DNA of 17,810 bases from Gaiellasilicea sp031371615 (GTDB lineage Bacteria; Actinomycetota; Thermoleophilia; Gaiellales; Gaiellaceae): positions 1 to 17,810 of the forward strand of contig JANMJY010000295.1 in the NCBI GenBank assembly GCA_031371615.1, given 5' to 3'. Positions 6,721-13,730 of the stretch are shown in pieces. The translations under genes and the position numbers were made by a program. Below the pieces are notes generated by a model. It saw nothing but the letters and a program-made list of their open reading frames with translations, had not been told where the DNA came from and ran no database searches. Position 1 is the first letter of the stretch, and every line of letters starts with the position of its first letter.

Positions 6721-7572
6721 GTGAAGACGAGAATTGTTCTCACCGTCACTCTGGGTGCAGCGCTGGCCGGATGCGGCGGCAGCGCCAGCACGCCGGGACG
6801 CACAGTGGTCGCGTCCTTCTACCCGCTGGCCTTCGCCGCCGAGCAGATCGCCGGGCCGGGGACCGACGTGCGCAATCTCACGCCGCCCGGCGTCGAGCCG
6901 CACGATCTCGAGCTCTCCGGCAGCGACGTGCGCACGATCGCGGACGCGAAGCTCGTGCTCTACCTGGGCGAAAGTTTCCAGCCGTCCCTCGAGGACGCGA
7001 TCGACTCCACGTCGGCGCACGCAGTCGACCTTCTCGACACGGTCGCGACTCGAGCAGGCCAGCACGAGCACGCCGTCGATCCCCACGTGTGGCTCGATCC
7101 GATCCGCTACGCCGCGATCGCGGTGAGGATCGGGAAAGAGCTCGACCGCACCTCCGCGGCGAATCGGTTCGCGGCGAAGCTGCACGCCCTCGACCACGAG
7201 CTCGGCCGGGGCCTCTCCGATTGCGAGCGGAAGGAGATCGTCACGAGCCACGCCGCCTTCGGCTACCTGGCCGCGCGCTACGAGCTGAAGCAGGTGGCGA
7301 TCACGAGCATCGCCCCCGAGGCGGAGCCGACACCCCGCGACCTGGAGCAGGTCGTCCGCCAGGTGCGTGCGGTCGGGGCGACGACGGTCTTCTTCGAGAC
7401 GCTCGTCTCACCGCGGCTCGCCGAGACCGTCGCCCGCGAGGTCGGCGCGCACACCGCCGTGCTCGACCCGGTCGAGGGGTTGACCGACGCGCAGGCCGCC
7501 GCAGGCGAGGACTACTTCTCCGTCATGCGCCAGAACCTCGCCGCACTCCGGGAGGCGCTCGGGTGCCGGTAG
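6721..7572 (+). CDS. znuA: Zinc ABC transporter substrate-binding lipoprotein ZnuA
   Basis: This is the extracytoplasmic zinc receptor of the ZnuABC importer, 283 aa, of the cluster 9 (TroA-like) family. A lipoprotein signal peptide ends in the lipobox LAGC with Cys18. Likely metal ligands are His61 (in EPHDLE), His122 (in DPHVWLDP) and His177 (in SHAAFGYL), with a late acidic residue as the fourth. The His-rich loop common in ZnuA is reduced to QHEHAVDPH (114-122). GTG is the start. The stop overlaps znuC by 10 nt. The divergent Zur-type gene and the position with znuC and znuB favour zinc; manganese is the less likely alternative. Confidence 0.94.
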   Translation: MKTRIVLTVTLGAALAGCGGSASTPGRTVVASFYPLAFAAEQIAGPGTDVRNLTPPGVEPHDLELSGSDVRTIADAKLVLYLGESFQPSLEDAIDSTSAHAVDLLDTVATRAGQHEHAVDPHVWLDPIRYAAIAVRIGKELDRTSAANRFAAKLHALDHELGRGLSDCERKEIVTSHAAFGYLAARYELKQVAITSIAPEAEPTPRDLEQVVRQVRAVGATTVFFETLVSPRLAETVAREVGAHTAVLDPVEGLTDAQAAAGEDYFSVMRQNLAALREALGCR

Positions 7573-8297
7573 CGGTCGAGCTGCGCGACGTCTCCTTCGC
7601 CTACGACGGCGGCCGGCCCGTGCTCGACCACGTCAGCCTCTCCGTCGAGGCGGGCGAATTCGTCGCGATCGCCGGACCGAACGGCGGCGGCAAGACCACG
7701 CTGATGCGCCTCGCGCTCGGCCTCGAGCGTCCCATGTCAGGCGAGGCGCTGCTCTTCGGTGAACCGGCGACGAGGTTCTCGGGCCGCTCCACGCTCGGCT
7801 ACCTCGCTCAGCGCTCGCAGCTCGGCGTGGACGCGCCCGCGACCGTCAGGGAGGTCGTCGCTGCAGGTCGCCTGGCCTCCGGCGGGCTGCTCGGCCCGCT
7901 GCGCCGGCGCGACCGGGCGATCGTCGCCGAGGCGATTGAGCGCGTCGGGCTGGCCGACAGCTCCGACGTCCCGCTGCGCACGCTCTCGGGCGGCCAGCAG
8001 CAGAGAGCATTCATCGCGAAGGCACTCGCGGCCGAGCCGTCGTTGCTCGTCCTCGACGAGCCGACCACCGGCGTCGACGTCGAGGCGCAGGACGCGCTCG
8101 CCGACCTGCTCGACCGGCTCCACCGCGAGCTTGCGGTCACCGTTCTCTACGTCTCGCACGAGTTCGGAGCGGTCGAGCGCTTCGTCGAGCGGCTCGTGCT
8201 CGTCCGCGGCGGCATCGTCTTCGACGGCCCACCCAAGGACCTCCCCGGCTTCTGGCACGACCCATCACACATCCACGGTGGGCACTCGCATGCTTGA
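7563..8297 (+). CDS. znuC: Zinc ABC transporter ATP-binding protein ZnuC
   Basis: This 244-aa ATPase powers the zinc importer from the cytoplasmic face. Walker A is GPNGGGKTT (38-46), the ABC signature is LSGGQQQR (141-148), and Walker B is LLVLDEP (161-167), followed by the VSHE switch histidine. The protein ends in a short His-rich tail, HDPSHIHGGHSHA, which may buffer zinc near the transporter; such tails are seen in ZnuC relatives. The start is GTG at 7563, within the last codons of znuA, and the stop overlaps znuB by 8 nt. Translational coupling is therefore likely along the whole operon. Confidence 0.95.
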   Translation: MPVAVELRDVSFAYDGGRPVLDHVSLSVEAGEFVAIAGPNGGGKTTLMRLALGLERPMSGEALLFGEPATRFSGRSTLGYLAQRSQLGVDAPATVREVVAAGRLASGGLLGPLRRRDRAIVAEAIERVGLADSSDVPLRTLSGGQQQRAFIAKALAAEPSLLVLDEPTTGVDVEAQDALADLLDRLHRELAVTVLYVSHEFGAVERFVERLVLVRGGIVFDGPPKDLPGFWHDPSHIHGGHSHA

Positions 8298-9084
8298 CCT
8301 CGAGTTCATGCGACTCGCCTTCGCGGCCGGGGCGATCGTCGGCCTGCTGGCGCCGGCGGTCGGCTTCTTCCTCGTCCAGCGTCAGCTCAGCCTCATCGGT
8401 GACGGGATCGGCCACGTCGCCTTCGCGGGGGTCGCGGCCGGGTACCTGCTCGGGATCTCGCCCGTGGTGACCGCCCTGATCGCCTCGATCGGCGGAGCGA
8501 CCGCGATCGAGTGGCTGCGTGCGCGCAAGCACACCGCGGGAGACCAGGCCCTGGCGCTCGTCTTCTACACGGGCATCGCCGGAGGCGTCGTGCTGATCTC
8601 GATGGCGGGGGCGCTCAACGTCAACCTCTTCGGCTTTCTCTTCGGCTCGATCCTGACGACCACCCGGACCGACCTCGCGCTCGTGGCCACACTCGGGGTG
8701 GCAGGGCTTGCGACGATCGCCCTCCTCTACCGCGCGCTCGCCGGAGTCGCGCTCGACGAGGAGGGCTCGCGTGTCTCCGGTGTCCCCGTCGCCTTCCTGA
8801 ACGTCGTGCTCGCGGTGCTGGCCGCGACGACCGTCGCGGTGTCGATGCGGATCGTGGGGATCCTGCTGATCGCGGCTCTGATGGTGTTGCCGGTGATCGC
8901 TGCGACTCGTATCGCCCGAAGCATGCGCGCGACGCTCCTGCTCGGCATGGCGATCGGTCTCGGCAGCGTCCTCGGCGGGCTCACCGTCGCCTACTACGCC
9001 GACCTGCCTCCCGGTGGGACGATCGTGCTGATCGCGGCCGCGACGTTCCTGGCGGCGAGCGGAATCTCGGCGCTCCGACGCTAG
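8290..9084 (+). CDS. znuB: Zinc ABC transporter permease ZnuB
   Basis: This 264-aa integral membrane protein of the ABC-3 family forms the zinc channel. About eight hydrophobic helices are visible. Family features include the early LAPAVGFFLVQRQLSLIGDG stretch, the GHVAFAGVAAGYLLG segment and the late GILLIAALMVLPVIAA segment. The ATG lies inside the end of znuC (overlap 8290-8297). It is the last gene of the operon, and 163 bp of mostly non-coding DNA follow it. Confidence 0.95.
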   Translation: MLDLEFMRLAFAAGAIVGLLAPAVGFFLVQRQLSLIGDGIGHVAFAGVAAGYLLGISPVVTALIASIGGATAIEWLRARKHTAGDQALALVFYTGIAGGVVLISMAGALNVNLFGFLFGSILTTTRTDLALVATLGVAGLATIALLYRALAGVALDEEGSRVSGVPVAFLNVVLAVLAATTVAVSMRIVGILLIAALMVLPVIAATRIARSMRATLLLGMAIGLGSVLGGLTVAYYADLPPGGTIVLIAAATFLAASGISALRR

Positions 9085-9125
9085 ACCTCTGACAGCCGCT
9101 CGGCGGGCGACGTAACCCTGTTTCG

Positions 9126-9153
9126 CTCGACGAGCTTGTAGCCAACGCCCCAC
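9126..9153 (-). pseudogene. Remnant of an OmpR-family response regulator C-terminus
   Basis: On the minus strand the bases encode WGVGYKLVE, the C-terminal wing motif of OmpR/PhoB regulators. The 28 bases match the end of the intact regulator at 10240-10267 at 26 positions, including 18 identical bases in a row (9126-9143 and 10240-10257). The frame continues past the expected stop (RNRVTSPAERLSEV), and the upstream codons do not resemble a winged helix. It therefore looks like a decayed or partly duplicated fragment. The rest of the znuB-GGDEF gap holds no gene that I can recognise. Confidence 0.55.
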
Positions 9154-9170
9154 TCTCGAGTTGCTCTGCA

Positions 9171-9196
9171 CCGGCGCGGGAGTGGCGCTGCGCCGG
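9171..9196 (+). terminator. GC-rich hairpin downstream of znuB
   Basis: CCGGCGC (9171-9177) pairs perfectly with GCGCCGG (9190-9196) across a 12-nt loop, and the right arm is part of the self-complementary GCGCCGGCGC. There is no T-run after it, so termination is only a possibility. It lies 87 bp after the znuB stop. Confidence 0.25.
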
Positions 9197-9235
9197 CGCG
9201 GATCGTCGAGCCCGTAGGCCGTCTCCGCCCGTCGG

Positions 9236-9241
9236 TAGGCT
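9236..9241 (+). promoter_or_regulatory. -10 box before the GAF-GGDEF gene
   Basis: TAGGCT fits TAnnnT and is followed by exactly 6 nt and then ATC (9248-9250), which is in frame with the downstream GAF domain. The spacing equals that of the leaderless genes in this window. It is therefore a candidate promoter that sets an unusual start codon. Confidence 0.4.
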
Positions 9242-9247
9242 GCGGGG

Positions 9248-10228
9248 ATCCGAGCGGGAAGCGACACTCACGGCAGTGCACCGGAGCCCCCGGACTCCGC
9301 CAGGATTGGACAACTGCGCGCTCTGGCGCTGCTCGACACCGCGCCCGAGGAACGCTTCGACCGAGTGACGCGGCTGGCGCAACGGCTCTTCGGGGTCCCG
9401 ATCGCGCTCGTCAGCCTCGTCGACCAGGACCGGCAGTGGTTCAAGTCCAAGCAGGGCCTCGATGTTCGCGAGACCCCGCGCGAGGACTCGTTTTGCGCCC
9501 ACGCGATCGCGGGGGACGAGATCTTGCACGTGCGCGATGCCTCGACCGACCCGCGCTTTTCCGACAACCCGCTCGTCCTCGGCGCTCCGGAGATCCGCTT
9601 CTACGCCGGGTGTCCGATAGCCGGCCCGGGCGGCGCGAAGCTCGGGACGCTCTGCATCATCGACCGCGAGCCGCGCGAGCTCACGGAGGCGGACGCGGCG
9701 CTGCTGCGCGACCTCGCCGAAGTGGTCGAGGACGAGGTCGCCGCGCTGCACATGGCCGCGGGCGACGTGCTCACGGGTCTGCTCAACCGGCGCGGCTTCG
9801 AGCAGATCGGCGCGACCCTGCTCGAGATCTGCGGACGCCGGGCGCTCGCCGCGACGCTGCTCTACTTCGACCTCGACGGCCTGAAGCTGATCAACGATGG
9901 CCACGGGCACGAGGCCGGCGACCAGGCTCTTACCGAGTTTGCCACCCTGATCGAGCACACGTTCCGCGGCTCCGACGTGATCGCGCGCCTCGGGGGCGAC
10001 GAGTTCGCTGTCCTGCTCGTGGGCACTCCGGACATGAAGGAGCCGCTCGCCCGCCTCCAAGAGGCTCTGTCGGTACGCAATCGCGACTTCGAGGCGACGT
10101 ACGTCCTCGCGGCCAGCGTGGGAACGGCGCGGTTCGACCCGGAGGGCGATGACGGGCTGGAGGAGCTGACCAAGCGCGCGGATGCGGCCATGTACGAAGA
10201 CAAGCGGTCGAAGTCCGGCGCGCGCTGA
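9248..10228 (+). CDS. Diguanylate cyclase with N-terminal GAF domain; start codon non-canonical or uncertain
   Basis: The protein makes cyclic di-GMP from two GTP. A GAF domain (about residues 22-165) carries the family phrases LLDTAPEERFDRV and SLVDQDRQWFKSKQGL. The GGDEF domain follows, with LTGLLNRRGFE, FDLDGLKLINDGHGHEAGD and LGGDEF. An inhibitory RxxD site (RGSD) sits five residues before GGDEF, so product inhibition is expected. The open frame runs from 9239 and is clearly coding from about 9281, but has no ATG, GTG or TTG before the GTG at 9365. Starting there would remove the conserved GAF N-terminus. I begin at ATC 9248, 6 nt after a TAnnnT box (326 aa); the canonical alternative at 9365 gives 287 aa. 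A sequence error upstream is possible. Confidence 0.85.
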   Translation: MRAGSDTHGSAPEPPDSARIGQLRALALLDTAPEERFDRVTRLAQRLFGVPIALVSLVDQDRQWFKSKQGLDVRETPREDSFCAHAIAGDEILHVRDASTDPRFSDNPLVLGAPEIRFYAGCPIAGPGGAKLGTLCIIDREPRELTEADAALLRDLAEVVEDEVAALHMAAGDVLTGLLNRRGFEQIGATLLEICGRRALAATLLYFDLDGLKLINDGHGHEAGDQALTEFATLIEHTFRGSDVIARLGGDEFAVLLVGTPDMKEPLARLQEALSVRNRDFEATYVLAASVGTARFDPEGDDGLEELTKRADAAMYEDKRSKSGAR

Positions 10229-10236
10229 GAGGGCAC

Positions 10237-10911
10237 TCACTCGACGAGCTTGTAGCCCACCCCCCACACGTTGACGACGAAGCGGTCGGTCGGGGCACGC
10301 TCGAGCTTCTGACGCAGTCGCGAAACGTGCGAATCGAGGGTGCGCGTCCGCGTGAACGACCTGTAGCCCCAGACGTCCCGCAAGAGCTCGTCCTTCGTGA
10401 ACACGCGGTGCGGCTCCTCCGCCAAGGCCGAGAGGAGCTCGAACTCCTTCCCGGCCAGGCGCACCGGCTCGCCGTGAACCGCCACCACCCGGGCGAGCCG
10501 GTCGATCGTGAGGTCGGCGACCTCGACGACCTGGGCGGCGGGAGGCGACGTGCGGCGCAGCACGGCGCGGATCCGCGCGAGCAGCTCGTCGTAGACCACG
10601 GGACGATGCATGTAGTCATCGGCACCGCGCTGGAAAGCGCGGACGCGGTCGACTGCGTCGGCCTCCTCTGGGCCGAGGACGATTACAGGGACGTTGCGGT
10701 TCCACGTCCGCCCAGGCTCGCCCTGACGCAGCCGGTCACAGAGGTCGAGCTCGGAGCACAGCACGATGTCCGGCCGCGTGCGCTCGGCGAGTGCGAGCGC
10801 TTCGCCGCCGAACGCGGCCTGCAGGACGTGAAAGCCGTCGTTGGCCAGCTGCCGTTCGAGATAGCCCCGCGTCGCGGGTTCCGGCTCGGCGAGCAGCAGA
10901 GCGGCTGTCAT
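10237..10911 (-). CDS. OmpR/PhoB-family response regulator with degenerate receiver
   Basis: This 224-aa protein joins a receiver domain (1-120) to a winged-helix DNA-binding domain (about 128-224, ending WGVGYKLVE). The receiver lacks the usual phosphorylation machinery. The acceptor Asp position in PDIVLCSEL is Ser53, the conserved Lys is Arg103 (DDYMHRP), the switch Thr/Ser position is Gly80, and the acidic pair is AEPE (8-11). It probably works without phosphorylation, as in other atypical OmpR-type regulators, and no histidine kinase is nearby. The winged helix looks intact. The start is ATG at 10909-10911, with TAGCTT 6 nt upstream. It is convergent with the diguanylate cyclase, 8 nt apart. 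Confidence 0.9.
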   Translation of the reverse strand: MTAALLLAEPEPATRGYLERQLANDGFHVLQAAFGGEALALAERTRPDIVLCSELDLCDRLRQGEPGRTWNRNVPVIVLGPEEADAVDRVRAFQRGADDYMHRPVVYDELLARIRAVLRRTSPPAAQVVEVADLTIDRLARVVAVHGEPVRLAGKEFELLSALAEEPHRVFTKDELLRDVWGYRSFTRTRTLDSHVSRLRQKLERAPTDRFVVNVWGVGYKLVE

Positions 10912-10917
10912 GCTTCG

Positions 10918-10923
10918 AAGCTA
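10918..10923 (-). promoter_or_regulatory. -10 box of the response regulator, probably leaderless
   Basis: On the minus strand TAGCTT ends exactly 6 nt before the ATG at 10911, matching the TAnnnT plus 6-7 nt pattern. The rest of the 104-bp gap to 11016 holds only a small CCCG/CGGG hairpin and a GGCCGT/ACGGCC inverted repeat. Confidence 0.5.
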
Positions 10924-11015
10924 GCAACCCCGCTTCGGGAGCGACAGATGTCCTTTCCAACGTTTTTGCGACGATCGTTCCCCAACCGTCGGTTCCGGTC
11001 GCGGCCGTGAACGGC

Positions 11016-11471
11016 CTACGTCGGCTTCGCGCCCATCGCCCAGATAGCGACGATGTACGCGGCGACGAGCACCGTGGCAATCACCGAGCTCGCCTTCAGC
11101 AGCCCGCTGCCGCCGCCGGAGCGGCTCCGCCGGAGGCCGATCCCGCCGAGGATGAGAGCGAGGAGCAGGAGCACGGCGCCGAGGTCGGAGATGATGAACC
11201 CGATCCCCACCCACGCGGGATCGGACGGCTGTTGGTCGAGCTTCTCCTTCGAATAGGTCCACTCGGCCCCGATCCGCATGACGATGTAGCTCGGCAGCGC
11301 CGCGTACAGCAACGTCTTGTACGACAGGCGGCTGAGCGTGCTCGTCTCGTCGCGCCAGCCGACGACTGCCGCAGTCGCCGCGGTCACCAGCGCGCCGACC
11401 AGGGTCATCGCGCCGGCGACGTGGACGAGGAGCGCGATGTTGATGCTGTCGGGTCGGATCGACGCGAGCAC
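11016..11471 (-). CDS. Small integral membrane protein, second of a related pair
   Basis: This 151-aa protein has about four transmembrane helices. The first helix, INIALLVHVAGAMTLVG, has a central His and resembles the first helix of the gene before it, so the two may be diverged paralogues. The loop with MRIGAEWTYSKEKLDQQ is distinctive, but I do not recognise a function. It recalls DUF2269-type predicted membrane proteins. The GTG at 11469-11471 begins 2 nt after the previous stop, with GGGAG just upstream, so co-translation is likely. The frame is open further upstream inside the preceding gene, but that part is not this protein. Confidence 0.75.
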   Translation of the reverse strand: MLASIRPDSINIALLVHVAGAMTLVGALVTAATAAVVGWRDETSTLSRLSYKTLLYAALPSYIVMRIGAEWTYSKEKLDQQPSDPAWVGIGFIISDLGAVLLLLALILGGIGLRRSRSGGGSGLLKASSVIATVLVAAYIVAIWAMGAKPT

Positions 11472-11473
11472 GG

Positions 11474-11941
11474 TCAGGCTCCCGGCTTGAAGATCATGTC
11501 GAGAAGGAGCAGGAGGAAGATCGCGACGTTCGCGTAGTGGAGGCGTGCGCCGGCGGGTGCGCGCAGCCGCGCGAGTACGTCGGTCTCGACGCCGGCGCCA
11601 CCGCTCTCGGCCAGCTTCTGCGTCTCCGTGTAGTAGGCCCCGGTGCGTCGGCCGACTTCGGCGAAGAGAGCCCAGAGCACGATCGCAGCGATCACCCACG
11701 GATCCCAGACCTGAAACGTGTCCGAGTCGATCGCGAGGACGATGCCGAGCACCAGGACGAGTCCCATGCCGACGCCGATCAGCGGCCCACCCACCGGAGC
11801 GACGCGGAAGAGCAGGCGCGTCTGCTCGAGCGTTTCCATTCGCCGGCCCGCGACCACGAGCACGCTGTAGAGCACGAGCGCGGCGGCGATCGAGAACGCA
11901 GCGAGCAGGTGGAACGCCAGCGCCCAGTCGTAGAAGTCCAC
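11474..11941 (-). CDS. Small integral membrane protein (DUF2269-like)
   Basis: This 155-aa protein has about four hydrophobic helices: about 6-30, 48-72, 80-95 and 135-150. It opens with DFYDWALAFHLLAAFSIAAA, a layout shared with DUF2269-type proteins, whose role is unknown to me. The start is GTG at 11939-11941, with TAGATT 6 nt upstream. It lies 20 bp after the UbiB-like gene and directly before a similar small membrane protein, so the pair probably works together in the membrane. Confidence 0.75.
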   Translation of the reverse strand: MDFYDWALAFHLLAAFSIAAALVLYSVLVVAGRRMETLEQTRLLFRVAPVGGPLIGVGMGLVLVLGIVLAIDSDTFQVWDPWVIAAIVLWALFAEVGRRTGAYYTETQKLAESGGAGVETDVLARLRAPAGARLHYANVAIFLLLLLDMIFKPGA

Positions 11942-11947
11942 GAGTGG

Positions 11948-11953
11948 AATCTA
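11948..11953 (-). promoter_or_regulatory. -10 box of the membrane-protein pair, probably leaderless
   Basis: On the minus strand TAGATT ends exactly 6 nt before the GTG at 11941. It sits in the 20-bp gap after the UbiB-like gene, so the pair may have its own promoter with any -35 element inside the preceding coding region. Confidence 0.45.
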
Positions 11954-11961
11954 ACCCGCCG

Positions 11962-13641
11962 CTAGAGGCGGCCGCTACGCAGCACGCCGATCAGCAGCCA
12001 CGCGCCGAGCATCCCGGAGAGCAGGAAGCCGATCACCGAGAGAAAGTGGACGCCGAAGATCTGTGGCCCGGTGGTGGCGAAGATGCCGATCAGCGACGAG
12101 CCGAGCAGGCCGCCGGCCACGACGAGCGCGACGACGACGCGGTTGATCGCGACATCGAGCTTGTGCATGAACTCGTCCAGCCCCTTGTGCACGAAGCCGA
12201 CCTCGATCTGGCCATCCCGCATCTCCTGGAGCACGTCGTGGATCTGGTACGGCAGGTCGTGCGCGATCCCGAGCAGCTCCCTCCCCTCCTTCTGCGCCCG
12301 CGACGCGAGCCGCGCCGGCGTGAACCGCTCCAGCATCAGCGCCCGCGCGTACGGCTGCGCGACCTCGAAGACGTTGAACTCCGGATAGAGGTCGACGCCG
12401 ACGGCGCCGAGTGTCGCGATCGCCTTGTCGAGCAGGACGAAGCGCGTCGGCAGCTGCAGGTTCATCGAGTAGATCAGGCCGAAGGCCTCGCGGATCACCT
12501 GGAGCGGATCGATCTCGCAGATGCTGGCGCCGAAATAGCGGTAGAAGAGGTCGCGCAGCGCCGTCGCGAACTCCTCCTCGCGCTCCTTGGGATAGCGGAC
12601 GCCGAGCTCGGCGAGCCGGCGCGGGAGTGCGTCGACGTTCTCGGTCGCGGCGTCGATGAAGAGCCGCGTCAGGCGCGCCATGTCCTCGTCGGTCAATTTG
12701 CCTGCGAGGCCGAAGTCGACGAGACCGATCCGGTCGCCGTCAAGGACGAGCACGTTGGCCGGGTGCGGATCGCCGTGGAAGAACCCGTGCTCGAAGATCA
12801 TCTCCATCCAGGTCTGCGTGACCAGGTACGCCAGCTCTCGCCGTTCCTCCAGGGACGTGACCCCGTAGTCGAGATCGCCCAGCTGGACACCGTCCAGGTA
12901 CTCGAGAGTCAGGATCCGGACGGTCGAGTAGTCCCAGTAGACCTTCGGCACGACCACGCGGTCAGAGTCCGCGAAGTTGCGTCGGAAGGTCTCCGCGTGG
13001 CGCGCCTCGAGCTTGTAGTCGAGCTCCTGCCGGATCGAGCGCGCGAACTCGTCGACGAGCGCGTGCGCGTCGATGAAGTCGAGTGCGCGGACGCGCTCCT
13101 TGATCATGCGCGCGGCCTGGTAGAGCAGCGCCAGGTCGGACTCGATCTGGCGCGGTGCATTCGGGCGCTGAACCTTGACCGCCACCTCGTCGCCGTTCGG
13201 AAGCATCGCTCGATGCACCTGGCCGATCGAGGCGGCGGCGATCGGCTGCTCGTCGAAGCGGAGGAACGCCTGCTCGAGCGTCAGGCCGAGATCGGCCTGG
13301 ACGACCTCGCGGATCTGGGCGAATGGGAACGGGCGGACGTCGTCCTGGAGGCTGCGGAGCTCGAAGACGATGTCCGGCGGGACGACGTCGGGGCGGGTCG
13401 AGAGCAGCTGACCGAACTTGACGAACGTGGGCCCGAGCTCGTCGAGCATCTCCCGCAGGTGGCGACCCCGCTCCGAACCGGCCGCGGACTCGGTGGCGGG
13501 GTCCAGCTCGTCGCGCGACGTCCACGGGAGGACGTCGGTGAGCTTGTGCCGCTCGAAGAAGTAGCCGAAGCCGTGGCGCACGGCAACCTGTGCGATCTCC
13601 GACAGGCGGCTGATCTTGCGGGAGCGCGGACGCGTCGCCAT
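11962..13641 (-). CDS. UbiB/AarF (ABC1/ADCK) protein kinase-like protein
   Basis: This 559-aa member of the atypical kinase family is linked to quinone synthesis and lipid handling in other organisms. The family KxGQ motif is KFGQ at 75-78 and the alanine-rich loop is AAAS at 135-138. The ATP lysine is Lys156 in VAVKVQRP, the catalytic loop is HGDPHPAN (289-296) and DFG is 309-311. Two C-terminal transmembrane helices (about 500-525 and 535-555) anchor it. Actinobacteria generally use menaquinone, so a ubiquinone role should not be assumed; the true substrate is open. The start is ATG at 13639-13641, without a clear ribosome-binding site. Confidence 0.93.
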   Translation of the reverse strand: MATRPRSRKISRLSEIAQVAVRHGFGYFFERHKLTDVLPWTSRDELDPATESAAGSERGRHLREMLDELGPTFVKFGQLLSTRPDVVPPDIVFELRSLQDDVRPFPFAQIREVVQADLGLTLEQAFLRFDEQPIAAASIGQVHRAMLPNGDEVAVKVQRPNAPRQIESDLALLYQAARMIKERVRALDFIDAHALVDEFARSIRQELDYKLEARHAETFRRNFADSDRVVVPKVYWDYSTVRILTLEYLDGVQLGDLDYGVTSLEERRELAYLVTQTWMEMIFEHGFFHGDPHPANVLVLDGDRIGLVDFGLAGKLTDEDMARLTRLFIDAATENVDALPRRLAELGVRYPKEREEEFATALRDLFYRYFGASICEIDPLQVIREAFGLIYSMNLQLPTRFVLLDKAIATLGAVGVDLYPEFNVFEVAQPYARALMLERFTPARLASRAQKEGRELLGIAHDLPYQIHDVLQEMRDGQIEVGFVHKGLDEFMHKLDVAINRVVVALVVAGGLLGSSLIGIFATTGPQIFGVHFLSVIGFLLSGMLGAWLLIGVLRSGRL

Positions 13642-13730
13642 GACGGAAGTGTTCCACGCGGCGGCAGCGACTCCGTTTTCTGGTTGCGCAAGATCGGAAG
13701 GGTCGCTGCGCTCCCTGCCAAGATAGAAGC

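Noticed and set aside
8137..9267. Minus-strand open frame of about 376 codons
   Set aside because: It is antisense to znuC/znuB and hydrophilic repeat-like; only its stretch near 9126-9152 resembles a real protein end, which I report as a remnant.
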